Position numbers and translations under genes: made by a program. From assembly GCF_033095785.1 (NCBI RefSeq), contig NZ_CP137134.1, forward strand, positions 3,038,001 to 3,102,000: DNA of 64,000 bases. The letters are read 5' to 3'. This document shows positions 1 to 8,827 of the stretch, piece after piece. Each line of letters starts with the position of its first letter. Positions within the stretch are counted from its first letter, which is position 1. This DNA comes from Nitrosospira sp. Is2 (GTDB taxonomy: Bacteria; Pseudomonadota; Gammaproteobacteria; Burkholderiales; Nitrosomonadaceae). The notes beneath the pieces were generated by a model. That model was given only the letters and a program-made list of their open reading frames with translations. It searched no databases and had not been told where the DNA came from.

Positions 1-1093
1 AGCCGATGAAGCGGGCATCGCCCTCGTTTCTGATCATCTTTGGAGTGGTGCCGGAGGATATGAGGGAGTGGAATCCGGATATCGCACCGCAGGCAATGGT
101 AATAAACAGGAAGGGAAACAGGCTTCCCGACCAGACCGGTCCCGAACCGTCCACGAACTGCGTGAAGGCAGGCATTTTCAATTCCGGAGAAATGAATATG
201 ACACCAATCGCCAAGCCCACAATGGTACCGATCTTAAGGAACGTGGACAAATAATCGCGCGGGGCGAGCAACAACCACACAGGCAGCACGGAGGCAATGA
301 AACCGTACGCAATCAGAAGCCAGGTGAGCTGCTCGCCGGTGAGGGTGAAAAGCGCGGCCAGTTCGGGGATTTCCTGCACGTATTGGCCACCCACGATGGA
401 CAGCATCAACAGCACGAAGCCGATCAGTGAAACCTCGCCGATGGCTCCGGGACGAAAGTAACGTGCATACACGCCCATGAAGAGCGCCGTGGGGATGGTT
501 GCGGCAACGGTGAATGTTCCCCAGGGCGACTCGGCCAATGCCTTGACGACGATCAGAGCCAATACCGCCAGAAGGATCAACATGATAAAGAAGGTGCCGA
601 ACAAGGCGATCATGCCCGGAATCTGCCCCAGTTCGGATTTGATCAGATCGCCAAGGGAACGCCCGTTGCGACGGGTGGAAATAAATAGAACAGTGAAATC
701 CTGCACCGCGCCTGCAAACACCACGCCCACTAGAAGCCATAACATGCCGGGCATGTAACCCATCTGGGCGGCGAGTATTGGACCCACAAGCGGACCGGCT
801 CCGGCAATTGCAGCGAAATGATGGCCGAACAATACATATTTGTTGGTCGGTACATAATCCAGGCCATCGTTGAACTTGTAAGCCGGGGTCATCCGAGTGG
901 GATCCAGCCTCAATACCCGCCGGGCGATGAACTGACTGTAGAAGCGGTAGGCAATTGTGTAGACGCAGACGGTCGCGATCACGATCCAGATGGCGCCAAC
1001 GGATTCGCCCTGCTGCAAGGCAATGACAGCGAACGCGAAGGCGCCAGTTGCCGCAAACGCTGCCCAGCCGAGTTTGGCGATCAGACTGCTCAT
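1..1093 (-). CDS. cstA: Carbon starvation protein CstA, 3' end cut by the window
   Basis: Inner-membrane permease of the CstA family, whose members import peptides or pyruvate when carbon is limiting. The complement reads from ATG at 1093 to the window edge without a stop, about 364 codons, so the C-terminal part is missing. The product starts MSSLIAKLGWAAFAATGAF, followed by the family signatures YVLFGHHFAAIAGAGPLVGP and QDFTVLFISTRRNGRSLGDL, and hydrophobic segments throughout. AGGAG lies five bases before the start. It is transcribed leftwards, away from the glycosylase gene at 1191. Family assignment is secure; the substrate is not readable from the sequence. Confidence 0.93.
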   Translation of the reverse strand, partial: MSSLIAKLGWAAFAATGAFAFAVIALQQGESVGAIWIVIATVCVYTIAYRFYSQFIARRVLRLDPTRMTPAYKFNDGLDYVPTNKYVLFGHHFAAIAGAGPLVGPILAAQMGYMPGMLWLLVGVVFAGAVQDFTVLFISTRRNGRSLGDLIKSELGQIPGMIALFGTFFIMLILLAVLALIVVKALAESPWGTFTVAATIPTALFMGVYARYFRPGAIGEVSLIGFVLLMLSIVGGQYVQEIPELAALFTLTGEQLTWLLIAYGFIASVLPVWLLLAPRDYLSTFLKIGTIVGLAIGVIFISPELKMPAFTQFVDGSGPVWSGSLFPFLFITIACGAISGFHSLISSGTTPKMIRNEGDARFIG

Positions 1094-1190
1094 TTTTTCT
1101 CCTAACGCAAAGTTTTCTATTGATGCGGTTATCTTTTATTGCAGACCTTCCCCGCTCAGCTTATTCGTAGCGAGTGGTGGCTTACAAACC

Positions 1191-1757
1191 CTAACGGAAT
1201 GGCCGGCTGACGAAGGGCGAGCCGGCGAGTCCGAATCGCCAGGGCATATCGACAGCTTTCGAAATGCCGATGCGGGGTCCCGTTACGACCACTGCCGGCT
1301 CGGGTAATGGTAAAAGCTGAAATGGTGGCACGTCGATTGCCAAACCGCTGTGTGCCTGCGTGATACCGAGTGCCTGAGACACACGCCCGGGGCCGGAACA
1401 TAGCAGACGCACATCATCAAGTCCGCGCCTTGCCCGCATGGTATCAAGTCCTGACACCGGTTCGATTGCGCGGATTAAAACGCCAGCCCCATGCCCTTCC
1501 GCGCGGCAGACGAAGTTGAGGCACCAATGGATTCCATAGGAGCGGTAGACATATGCGCGGCAGGGCGCCCCAAACATTATCATGTTTCGTTTCGTAGGCC
1601 CCGCGAAGCTGTGCGAAGCCGGATCATCATGATCGTAGGCTTCGGTCTCGACAATACGTCCTCCCACCCCATCCACGAGCAATGTCGCGCCGATCAGACG
1701 CCGTGCCACCTCGACCGATGGCGCTGAAAAATCTATAAATGGCATCACAGTCCTCAT
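1191..1757 (-). CDS. 3-methyladenine (alkyladenine) DNA glycosylase, AAG/MPG family
   Basis: Base-excision-repair glycosylase that removes alkylated purines. The AAG family signatures are visible: ARRLIGATLL near the N-terminus, then VETEAYDHDDPASHSF, where Glu and Tyr belong to the active site, then RAYVYRSYGIHWCLNFV, and CSGPGRVSQALGI near the end. Two starts are possible, ATG 1757 and ATG 1745 (MPFIDFSAP). GAGG lies upstream of the second. A TATAAT box at about 1766-1771 would put the transcription start almost on the first ATG, so 1745 may be the real start. It is divergent from the EamA permease. Confidence 0.88.
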   Translation of the reverse strand: MRTVMPFIDFSAPSVEVARRLIGATLLVDGVGGRIVETEAYDHDDPASHSFAGPTKRNMIMFGAPCRAYVYRSYGIHWCLNFVCRAEGHGAGVLIRAIEPVSGLDTMRARRGLDDVRLLCSGPGRVSQALGITQAHSGLAIDVPPFQLLPLPEPAVVVTGPRIGISKAVDMPWRFGLAGSPFVSRPFR

Positions 1758-1761
1758 GGCG

Positions 1762-1795
1762 GCAATATTATACAGAGCACTTGCAAAAACCAAAC
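1762..1795 (-). promoter_or_regulatory. Putative sigma-70 promoter of the alkyladenine glycosylase gene
   Basis: On the complement a perfect TATAAT box lies about 10 bases upstream of ATG 1757, preceded at 16-17 bp by a weak TTTGGT/GTTTGG -35 element. The spacing implies transcription beginning close to the first ATG, which favours the internal start at 1745 or a leaderless message. Confidence 0.4.
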
Positions 1796-1920
1796 CACGT
1801 CCGCTTGGCCAATCCACGCACGCTGATGGTTCGGCTGAGACCTTAATGTGCTTACCTTACCGGCGTGTATGTGCTACAACGGCACGGGGGATAGGGTTAA
1901 CACTAATACACATATTCCAG

Positions 1921-2850
1921 ATGCCGCTTAACGTATTTATTCGCTGGAGGGGAAAAGAAGGGGTGTCGGCGCCACTGCTGATGGTCGCGTCAACAATGCT
2001 ATTTGCAACCATGGGCATGTGTGTAAAATTCGCCGCGGCGGAGTACAGTACGGGTGAGATCGTGTTTTACCGGGGTATGGTTGGCGCAGCAATGATGATC
2101 ATGCTTACCCGGGCACGCGGCGGTTCGTTTCGCACCTCGATGCCAGCGATGCACTTCTGGAGGAGTCTGGCCGGAGTAAGCGCGTTGGGCCTCTGGTTTT
2201 ATGCAATTGGAGAGTTGCCGCTTTCTACTGCCTTCACCCTGAATTACATGGCGCCTATCTGGATGGTGGTTTTACTTATCGGAGGTTCTGCATTGCGACG
2301 CGGCGTCACGGTGAGCACTCGTCTCATTTGGACCGCGCTTGTGGGTTTCGTGGGCGTGATGTGTATCCTGCAGCCCACTTTGCAAAGTGATCAGTTATGG
2401 GGGGCGCTGGCCGGCCTGCTTTCCGGTCTGCTCACCGCGCTGGCTTATATGCAGGTGGCCGCGCTTGGAAGAGCCGGCGAACCGGAAGAGCGCGTTGTAT
2501 TTTATTTCTCTGTGGGAGGCATCGCCGGAGGGGCGGTGGGGGCGTCACTTTTCAGCGGATGGCATTCGCATACCGTGTCGGGTCTGGGATTGCTGCTGGC
2601 CGTAGGTTTGCTGGCGACACTTGCGCAGTTGTTGATGACTCGTGCTTATGCTACCGGCCGCATGCTTGTCAATGGCAGTCTGCAGTACCTGGGCATCGCC
2701 TGGTCCTACTTGTATGGCGTTCTGCTGTTCGATGACCCGGTTACAGTAGTGGCGCTGCTAGGCATGGGCTTGATTGCGGTGGCTGGCATCGCCGCGGTGC
2801 GGTTGCGCCCAACCGTTCTGGCTGCAAGCCGCATCAGCACGACCCCGTAA
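1921..2850 (+). CDS. EamA/DMT-family drug/metabolite permease
   Basis: Ten-helix inner-membrane transporter of the EamA (RhaT) family; the substrate cannot be predicted. The protein (309 aa from ATG 1921) is hydrophobic throughout and shows the two-repeat EamA layout, with FATMGMCVKFAA early, AFTLNYMAPIWMVVLL in the first repeat, and TRAYATGRMLVNGSLQYLGI with ...GVLLFDDP in the second. Open frame extends back to 1756, but the upstream stretch is not hydrophobic. A GTG at about 1963 behind GGAGG is an alternative start. Confidence 0.85.
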   Translation: MPLNVFIRWRGKEGVSAPLLMVASTMLFATMGMCVKFAAAEYSTGEIVFYRGMVGAAMMIMLTRARGGSFRTSMPAMHFWRSLAGVSALGLWFYAIGELPLSTAFTLNYMAPIWMVVLLIGGSALRRGVTVSTRLIWTALVGFVGVMCILQPTLQSDQLWGALAGLLSGLLTALAYMQVAALGRAGEPEERVVFYFSVGGIAGGAVGASLFSGWHSHTVSGLGLLLAVGLLATLAQLLMTRAYATGRMLVNGSLQYLGIAWSYLYGVLLFDDPVTVVALLGMGLIAVAGIAAVRLRPTVLAASRISTTP

Positions 2851-2967
2851 CGATGACGGCAGCCGGGAAGCTCCGTGACCTTCATGGTGGTACGATGGAA
2901 GGTCGTAGGTCATGGCGGCGATTCGACGTTGCCGTGAACCGCCGCATAGACCGAGCTATGCATCAGA

Positions 2968-3348
2968 TCAGTTGGGCCCGATGGGTCCGCCTTGCTCGTC
3001 CTTCAGGTCCTTCATCGGTTTTCCTTCTTTATCTCGCGGAAAGTCCGGAACGTGGGACTCCCGGCTTGGCGAAGCTGCATCCTTGTTCCGTTCGTTCCTT
3101 TTTTGCTGGTCTACTTGCCCTTGATCCATTCCTGCCTTTCCTTCCTTAAGGCTCTCGCTTTCACTGGGCGTTTTGCCCGCTGAACCACTCTGACCAGCAG
3201 AACTGCCACTCTGAGCAGCGTTGCTGCCTTGCCCGGATGAGCTACCGCCATACTGTGCGTGCGCGATTCCTGCCATGCCAAAGATGGCGGCGCTGACCAG
3301 AGCTAATGCGGAGGCCATTGAGCGGTTTTTAACTGTAGTAGATTTCAT
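2968..3348 (-). CDS. Small exported hydrophilic protein, unknown function (paralogous promoter with 3594-3896)
   Basis: 126 aa with a Sec signal peptide (hydrophobic stretch ALALVSAAIFGMAGIAHA, cleavage after AHA) and a mature part rich in Ser, Gly, Gln, Lys and Glu without recognisable domain; it ends in DEQGGPIGPN. AAGGA precedes ATG 3348. Gene 3594-3896 encodes a similar exported low-complexity protein, and about 80 bp upstream of the two genes match, so they probably arose by duplication or share one regulator. Probably a periplasmic stress-type protein; that is inference. Confidence 0.7.
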   Translation of the reverse strand: MKSTTVKNRSMASALALVSAAIFGMAGIAHAQYGGSSSGQGSNAAQSGSSAGQSGSAGKTPSESESLKEGKAGMDQGQVDQQKRNERNKDAASPSRESHVPDFPRDKEGKPMKDLKDEQGGPIGPN

Positions 3349-3424
3349 GGCTGTTCCTTTTTGTTGATCCAGCGATATTGCTGTGTTTGAAAGGTTACGT
3401 TTTGGTTGCCAATTGTTCAGTGCG
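3349..3424 (-). promoter_or_regulatory. Shared upstream element, possible ECF-sigma promoter (copy 1)
   Basis: The complement has TGAAC (3415-3419) and GTAAC (3394-3398) separated by 16 bp. It is followed by a conserved leader block (TCGCTGGAT, then an A-rich run and AAGGAA) before ATG 3348. The same order and the same 16-bp spacing occur upstream of the gene starting at 3896. TGAAC-N16-[CG]TAAC resembles an extracytoplasmic-function sigma promoter; the sigma factor is unknown. Confidence 0.4.
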
Positions 3425-3593
3425 CTATCACACCAAGGTCATCCATTGGCCGCGGGGAAGCTGATGCAGCTCCAGCAGATGTCACAACGGCACCGGCAGC
3501 GAGGCATGGCTTATAGAAGCTGGCTCGCGATGAGGGACTTGCCATACTCTCCACTGGGCAAGCCCCGCCCGATTAGCGTCGCAACCAGAACGA

Positions 3594-3896
3594 TCAATAT
3601 CTTCCCTTGATTCGCGGTCCGGTACCGTTCGCGGCATCCTGGTCATACAGATCGACATCCACGCCGCTTTGATACGATCCTCCATACTGGCTGCTACTCG
3701 ATCTACGAGTGCTATCATCGCGTTGCGATCCGCTTGTGCCATAGCCCGACGTGTTCGAAGAGCCCGTGCCTTGCTGGGAAGAGTCACGACGTTGCTCTTC
3801 TTTCATGGGATCACGTTTATCTGAATCATAACCCTGGGCATTGGCCACGCCCGCGGCGCCAAAAATCATTGCTGCGACGATTGGAAAAATTTTCAT
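3594..3896 (-). CDS. Small exported Ser/Gln/Gly-rich protein, unknown function
   Basis: About 100 aa. Signal peptide MKIFPIVAAMIFGAAGVANA with cleavage after ANA, then a hydrophilic low-complexity chain with many Ser, Gly, Gln, Asp and Arg residues. ATG 3896 was chosen over ATG 3902 because AAGGA lies six bases upstream of it. No domain recognised. Its signal peptide, composition and upstream region resemble those of gene 2968-3348, on the same strand. Confidence 0.68.
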   Translation of the reverse strand: MKIFPIVAAMIFGAAGVANAQGYDSDKRDPMKEEQRRDSSQQGTGSSNTSGYGTSGSQRDDSTRRSSSSQYGGSYQSGVDVDLYDQDAANGTGPRIKGRY

Positions 3897-3972
3897 GAAC
3901 ATTCCTTTTTTTTAATCCAGCGACAGTGCTGTGCCAGTTATGTTAGGGCGCCGTGATCCATCGTTCAGTGCG
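3897..3972 (-). promoter_or_regulatory. Shared upstream element, possible ECF-sigma promoter (copy 2)
   Basis: Second copy of the element before the exported-protein gene: TGAAC (3963-3967), 16 bp, CTAAC (3942-3946), then the conserved TCGCTGGAT block and AAGGAA before ATG 3896. Conservation of both boxes and spacing while the DNA between them differs suggests function rather than only recent duplication. Confidence 0.4.
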
Positions 3973-4130
3973 GTAGCATACGAAACCGCAGAGCGTCGCC
4001 AAACGTTTCCACGTCGCGGATTTGCATCCCGGGGTGCCCGGGTTATGCATATATCATCTTCGTAAAGAAGTGAGAAGTGGATAAAAAACAGGGCTTACTA
4101 CTGACTTCAAGTAAACCAGCCTTCATCGAT

Positions 4131-5420
4131 ATGCCAGATCTACTGCGATATAGCGCGTTGGCGGTATTTGCACTGATAGCCGCCGGTGTTAGCCCGGCTC
4201 ATGCTTTCCGCGTCAGCAAGGACGGCGGACCTAAAATTCAATCGGAGGGTGGCAATTTTGAGCTTGGACTCAATGCACGTGCGCATCTTGACGTGCATTG
4301 GTTCAATCAGGACAACGTAGATTCACGTTTTCCGCCGTTCGGCAGCCAAGTATTGGGAGCCGATGAAGGAAGCGGCTTCAACTGGCGCCGCACCTATACC
4401 ACCTTGACCGGCAGGTTTTATCGCCTGAACTTCAAGTTCGAAAACGATTTTGCCGCAGGCGACTTTCCTCACACACTTCGCGAAACCTGGGTGTCGACCA
4501 AACTGGGCTCCGGTCTCGTCACGGTTGGTCAGTTCAAGCCCTACCGCGGCCTGGAAGAATTAACCAGTTCGAACGAGATCACCTTCATGGAGCGCCCCTC
4601 GACGTCGTCCACCGGCATATATAACGGGCGACAGTTCCTGATGGGGATGGGCTATAAAAACACGGTTGGGGACAAGTTTGGTTTTGGGGTGGATGTCATG
4701 AGCCTGGCCCATGCCGGATTGCCGATCGAGGGCCTGACTTATGGGGGTCGCGTGGTCTGGTTGCCCATCTCGGACGAGAATACGACGATGCATTTCGGGT
4801 TTTCCTTCAGCCGGGATCAGGCTAATGCCGGATCGCTTTCCGCGAGTGCGGTTGATATTTATGGCGGGCGTCAGGGAATTCGCAAATCTCTCGGTACCGC
4901 AGGCGTGGGCATGGGCTCTCCCGGCAACGCTACGCAAACGACTTTCGCCGCGGAAGCGGCCTATGCAATGGGTCCTGTGACCGTGCAGGGAGAGTATGCG
5001 AACGTTCGACTCGACAATACCCATCTGGTGGCAGGAGCGCAAAAAAACTCCACTGTGCAGGCCTATTATGTACAGGCAAGCTGGTTTGTTACGGGTGAGA
5101 GGGCACTGTACCGGAAAGACCGCGGGACGTTTGGCAAGCCGAAACCGATCAGTAAGTGGGGCGCGCTTGAGCTGGCCGTTCGGTACGATGTGGCGGAGAA
5201 CACAACCCAGAGCCTGATTGCGGACCCTTGCCGCACTGCAACATCGAAATGTCAGGTGCAGGTGATCACCTTGGGGGCTAACTGGTATGTTCGGCCCGGT
5301 CTACGCTTCATGCTGAATTATTATGTGACTGAAGCATCCATCGGTAATGCGGGTGCGGGCGAAGTAAACCGGAAAGACGAGCCCTACGCGATTTCCTTTC
5401 GCACTCAACTGAGCTTTTAA
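4131..5420 (+). CDS. Phosphate-selective porin O/P-type outer-membrane protein
   Basis: Outer-membrane beta-barrel of the OprO/OprP family. From ATG 4131 the protein starts with a signal peptide (ALAVFALIAAGVSPAHA, then FRVSKDGG). Family features follow: LGLNARAHLDVHWFN, FNWRRTYTTLTGRFYRLNFKF, WVSTKLGSGLVTVGQFKPY, alternating barrel strands, and a C-terminal strand ending in Phe (FRTQLSF). Length of about 430 aa is usual. A GTG at 4077 in frame would add 18 residues before the signal peptide and is less likely. Phosphate or polyphosphate preference is a family property, not shown here. Confidence 0.85.
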   Translation: MPDLLRYSALAVFALIAAGVSPAHAFRVSKDGGPKIQSEGGNFELGLNARAHLDVHWFNQDNVDSRFPPFGSQVLGADEGSGFNWRRTYTTLTGRFYRLNFKFENDFAAGDFPHTLRETWVSTKLGSGLVTVGQFKPYRGLEELTSSNEITFMERPSTSSTGIYNGRQFLMGMGYKNTVGDKFGFGVDVMSLAHAGLPIEGLTYGGRVVWLPISDENTTMHFGFSFSRDQANAGSLSASAVDIYGGRQGIRKSLGTAGVGMGSPGNATQTTFAAEAAYAMGPVTVQGEYANVRLDNTHLVAGAQKNSTVQAYYVQASWFVTGERALYRKDRGTFGKPKPISKWGALELAVRYDVAENTTQSLIADPCRTATSKCQVQVITLGANWYVRPGLRFMLNYYVTEASIGNAGAGEVNRKDEPYAISFRTQLSF

Positions 5421-5497
5421 CCGGCATTGGAAACGGAGAACATTACTGGCGTGGACAAGAACCGGGACCTTTGCCGCTATCCTCCGGTGCGGCATGG

Positions 5498-6064
5498 CTA
5501 CATACGCTCGATATACTCTCCACTATCGGTATTGATCTTGATTTTTTCCCCTTGAAGGACGAAGGGCGGAACCATGACGACAAGACCGGTCTCCATTGTG
5601 GCAGGTTTGTAGGAACTGGTGGCAGTGGCACCCTTGAGGTTGGGTTCAGTATCAGTGATGGCCAGCACTACGCTGGCGGGAAGCTGCACGCCAATGGCGC
5701 GATCGTTGTGAAAATTGACTTGCACATCAGTATTGGGCAACAGGTATTCATACTGACCTTCAAGAAAGTCCTGCGAAAGGCTCAATTGTTCATAGTTCTC
5801 TTTATCCATGAAGATATAATTGTCGCCTTCCTGGTAGAGAAAAGTCATATCGCGTGGTTCGACAAAAGCCCGTTCCACTTTATCTTCTGTACGGATTCGC
5901 TGGTTCGTTTTGGTGCCCGCTTCGATATCCTTCATTTCCACTTGCATAAACGCGCCACCGCGGCCGCCCACATGGACGTGATAACATTTCAGCACGCGCC
6001 ATATGCGTTTCTCCCATTCGATCAGGTTGCCGACGCGGATTTCGGTTGCAAGAACTTTAGCCAT
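5498..6064 (-). CDS. efp: Translation elongation factor P (Arg-type loop)
   Basis: EF-P relieves ribosome stalling at polyproline. The protein is 188 aa with the KOW-like N-terminal domain followed by two OB domains; RIRTEDKVERAFVEPRDM, QDFLEGQYEYLLPNTDVQV and the C-terminal GEKIKINTDSGEYIERM are typical. The loop reads HVHVGGRGGAF, so the modified residue is Arg35 instead of the lysine that EpmA modifies. Arg-type EF-P is rhamnosylated by EarP in other bacteria; no earP gene lies in the window. It is convergent with the porin gene and divergent from the glycosylase gene. Confidence 0.95.
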   Translation of the reverse strand: MAKVLATEIRVGNLIEWEKRIWRVLKCYHVHVGGRGGAFMQVEMKDIEAGTKTNQRIRTEDKVERAFVEPRDMTFLYQEGDNYIFMDKENYEQLSLSQDFLEGQYEYLLPNTDVQVNFHNDRAIGVQLPASVVLAITDTEPNLKGATATSSYKPATMETGLVVMVPPFVLQGEKIKINTDSGEYIERM

Positions 6065-6122
6065 TATTTATCCACTGATTCAAGAAACGCGCATTTTACT
6101 ACAGAATGTTATGGGTATCGCT

Positions 6123-6809
6123 ATGCAAACCAGATTTTCCGTTGACTGCCGCCAGTGCCAACGGCTGGCGGATTTTCTAGACGAGGTGAAGGCGCGCCAC
6201 CCGGATTACTATGCCCGTCCCGTGCCAGCTTTTGGCGATGCTGCGCCCGAGCTTCTCATTATTGGTCTGGCGCCCGGGATGCACGGCGCGAACCGCACCG
6301 GAAGGCCATTCACCGGTGATTTCGCCGGTATATTGTTATATCAAACGCTTTATAAATTCGGGTTTGCGACTCATGAGGGTTCCGCTTCCGCAAACGACAA
6401 TCTGCAGCTCATGCGTTGCCGCATTACCAACGCGGTTAAATGCCTGCCGCCAGGAAACAAGCCCGAACCGGACGAGATCCGGCAATGCAATCGGTATCTT
6501 GCTGAGGAGATTTCCGATTTTACGGCGAGCGGCTCTGCGTTACTTGCTCTTGGCGCGATCGCTCATCAGGCTGTGCTTATGGCGCTGGGACTCAAGCTCA
6601 GAAGCTTTCCATTCAGCCATGGCGCCATTCATGCCCTTCCTGCCGGGGGCACGGCTGATGATGCGAGCTCAGCGGGGTTAACGCTATATGACAGCTATCA
6701 TTGCAGTCGCTACAATACCCAGACGCGGCGTCTGACGACTGACATGTTTGAGCAGGTATTTGAAAAAATTTGCGCCGATTCCGCTTCTCATCAGAACACT
6801 GGAGACTAA
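6123..6809 (+). CDS. Uracil-DNA glycosylase, family 5 (UDGb) type
   Basis: Removes uracil or deaminated bases from DNA. Motif 1 is GLAPGMHGANRTGRPFTGD, the family-5 form with no catalytic Asp/Asn after the proline. The second motif is in YDSYHCSRYNTQTRRL. The Cys pair near the N-terminus (CRQC) and NAVKCLPPGNKP fit the iron-sulfur cluster cysteines of families 4 and 5. ATG 6123 or the in-frame ATG 6111 could start it; neither has a strong ribosome site. It sits three bases upstream of the tautomerase gene and is likely co-transcribed with it and uvrC, giving a DNA-repair operon. Confidence 0.87.
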   Translation: MQTRFSVDCRQCQRLADFLDEVKARHPDYYARPVPAFGDAAPELLIIGLAPGMHGANRTGRPFTGDFAGILLYQTLYKFGFATHEGSASANDNLQLMRCRITNAVKCLPPGNKPEPDEIRQCNRYLAEEISDFTASGSALLALGAIAHQAVLMALGLKLRSFPFSHGAIHALPAGGTADDASSAGLTLYDSYHCSRYNTQTRRLTTDMFEQVFEKICADSASHQNTGD

Positions 6810-6812
6810 CCG

Positions 6813-7001
6813 ATGCCCTACGTCAACATCCGCATAGCAGGTTCGCTCAGCCGCGAGCAGAAGAAACAGATCGCCAAGGAAATTACCGATACGCTCGAAC
6901 GCGTGGCACATAAACCCAAATCCTACACCTACATCGCTTTCGATGAGTTGCCGCACGAAAGTTGGGCCATCGCAGGGAAATTACTGGGCGAGGAGGACTG
7001 A
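6813..7001 (+). CDS. 4-oxalocrotonate tautomerase family protein
   Basis: 62 aa, the classic size of the family. After removal of Met the chain begins with the catalytic Pro (PYVNIRIAGSLSREQKKQIA), followed by KPKSYTYIAFDELPHESW. Family members are small hexameric enolase/tautomerase enzymes; the substrate here is unknown. GGAG precedes ATG 6813. The last codons (GAGGAGGAC TGA) also supply the ribosome site for uvrC, so the two genes look translationally linked. Confidence 0.88.
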   Translation: MPYVNIRIAGSLSREQKKQIAKEITDTLERVAHKPKSYTYIAFDELPHESWAIAGKLLGEED

Positions 7002-7006
7002 GTTCG

Positions 7007-8827
7007 TTGCTGGCAGAGTCTGTTTTCGACCCGAAGCCATTTTGCTCGCGCCTTCCCTCCCAGCCGGGGGTTTATCGCATGATAAATTCGGCGGGGCAGG
7101 TGATTTATGTCGGCAAGGCCATCGATCTCAAAAAGCGCGTTTCCTCATATTTTCAGAAAAACGGACTGGGGCCGCGCACGCAATTAATGGTTTCGCAAAT
7201 TGCGGGCGTCGAAACCACCGTTACCCGTTCCGAAGCGGAGGCATTATTACTCGAAAATAATCTGATTAAAACGCTCACCCCGAAATATAACATCCTGTTT
7301 CGGGACGACAAGTCATACCCCTACGTTATCTTGAGTGGCAACCGGTTTCCGAGGCTCGGCTTTTACCGTGGTCCATTGGATAAGAAACATCGATACTTCG
7401 GCCCGTTCCCGAGTGCCGGAATGGTCAGGGAAAGCATCCAGCTCCTGCAGAAGGTTTTTCGCATCCGTACGTGCGAGGACAGCGTGTTCAGCAACCGTAC
7501 ACGGCCCTGTCTGCTCTATCAGATCAAGCGTTGCAGCGGTCCGTGCGTGAACCTGATCTCGGAGGAGGCCTATAGCGAAGACGTGCGAGATGCCGAGTTA
7601 TTTTTGCAGGGCAAGCAGACGGAGGTGCTGGAAAGTCTTACCAGAAAAATGCAGGCGGCAGCGAATTCACAGGAGTATGAGCAGGCCGCGTTGTTTCGTG
7701 ACCAGATTCAGTCGCTGCGCAGGATTCGTGAGAAACAGTTTGTGGATAGCGGTAAAGCGCTCGATGCGGACGTCGTGGCCGCTGTGGCAGAGAGTGACGC
7801 CGGTGGAAGGATATGCGTTAATCTGGCCATGATCAGGGGAGGGCGGCATTTGGGGGACAAGAGTTTTTTTCCTCAGAATGCGGAGGGCTACGACCTCCCC
7901 GAGGTCGTAGAGGCTTTTCTCGCCCAGCATTATCTCAATCGCAGCGTACCGAATCTCGTCATCGTCGGGGAAAAAATTCAGCGGGATACGCTTCAGGAGC
8001 TGATGGCGGAGCAATCCGGCCATAAGATCGTCATCAATGCCAACCCTATAGGGGACCGGCGCATGTGGCTCGACATGGCGACGGAAAACGCCCGCCTGTC
8101 GCTGGAACAGATGCTGAGCCGGCAGGCCAGTCAGGAGGACCGGCTGCAAGCTTTGCAACAGGCGCTGGATATGACAGGGCTTGGGCGCATCGAATGTTTC
8201 GATATCAGCCACACGATGGGGGAGGCGACCATTGCATCCTGCGTGGTCTATGACAATTTCGCCATGCGCAACAGCGAATACCGCCGCTACAATATCGCTG
8301 GCATAACGCCGGGGGACGACTACGCCGCGATGCGCGATGTGCTCACGCGGCGTTATCAAAAAGTCGCGGAAGGCGAGGGGAGCCTCCCCGACCTGATTTT
8401 GATTGACGGGGGCAGGGGACAGGTCAATGCAGCTCATGAGGTGTTGGTCGAGCTTGGGCTGAATGACGCGAATCTGCTGGGCGTGGCGAAAGGCGAAGAA
8501 CGAAAGCCTGGCATGGAGCAATTGGTTTTCCCGACAAAGGAAAAGCCGTTACAATTGTCAAAGGATCATGCCGGGCTGCATTTGATCCAGCAAATTCGCG
8601 ATGAGGCCCATCGCTTCGCGATTTACGGTCATCGCGCCAAGCTCGGCAAGTCGCGCACCAGCTCTACCCTTGAACAGATCGCGGGTATCGGCGCCAAGCG
8701 CCGTCAAAGCCTTCTGCAAAGGTTCGGTGGCCTCAAAGGCGTACTTACGGCGAGCATTGACGAATTGCAGCAAGTGGATGGTATCAGCCGAGCGCTCGCG
8801 GAAAAAATTTACCGGGAGCTGCATTGA
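7007..8827 (+). CDS. uvrC: Excinuclease ABC subunit C
   Basis: Dual-incision nuclease of nucleotide excision repair. Domains in order: GIY-YIG (QPGVYRMINSAGQVIYVGKA), Cys-rich linker (CLLYQIKRCSGPCV), UVR motif (SQEYEQAALFRDQIQSLRRI), the RNase-H-like domain (ECFDISHTMGEATIASCVVYD, DLILIDGGRGQVNAA) and C-terminal helix-hairpin-helix repeats. TTG 7007 is preferred because GAGGAGGA lies about nine bases upstream and the length (606 aa) is normal; open frame continues back to 6962 without a better start. Confidence 0.96.
   Translation: MLAESVFDPKPFCSRLPSQPGVYRMINSAGQVIYVGKAIDLKKRVSSYFQKNGLGPRTQLMVSQIAGVETTVTRSEAEALLLENNLIKTLTPKYNILFRDDKSYPYVILSGNRFPRLGFYRGPLDKKHRYFGPFPSAGMVRESIQLLQKVFRIRTCEDSVFSNRTRPCLLYQIKRCSGPCVNLISEEAYSEDVRDAELFLQGKQTEVLESLTRKMQAAANSQEYEQAALFRDQIQSLRRIREKQFVDSGKALDADVVAAVAESDAGGRICVNLAMIRGGRHLGDKSFFPQNAEGYDLPEVVEAFLAQHYLNRSVPNLVIVGEKIQRDTLQELMAEQSGHKIVINANPIGDRRMWLDMATENARLSLEQMLSRQASQEDRLQALQQALDMTGLGRIECFDISHTMGEATIASCVVYDNFAMRNSEYRRYNIAGITPGDDYAAMRDVLTRRYQKVAEGEGSLPDLILIDGGRGQVNAAHEVLVELGLNDANLLGVAKGEERKPGMEQLVFPTKEKPLQLSKDHAGLHLIQQIRDEAHRFAIYGHRAKLGKSRTSSTLEQIAGIGAKRRQSLLQRFGGLKGVLTASIDELQQVDGISRALAEKIYRELH

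Noticed and set aside
5471..6145. 224-codon frame on the plus strand
   Set aside because: Antisense of efp.
7667..8521. 284-codon frame on the minus strand
   Set aside because: Antisense of uvrC, no ribosome site and no domain.
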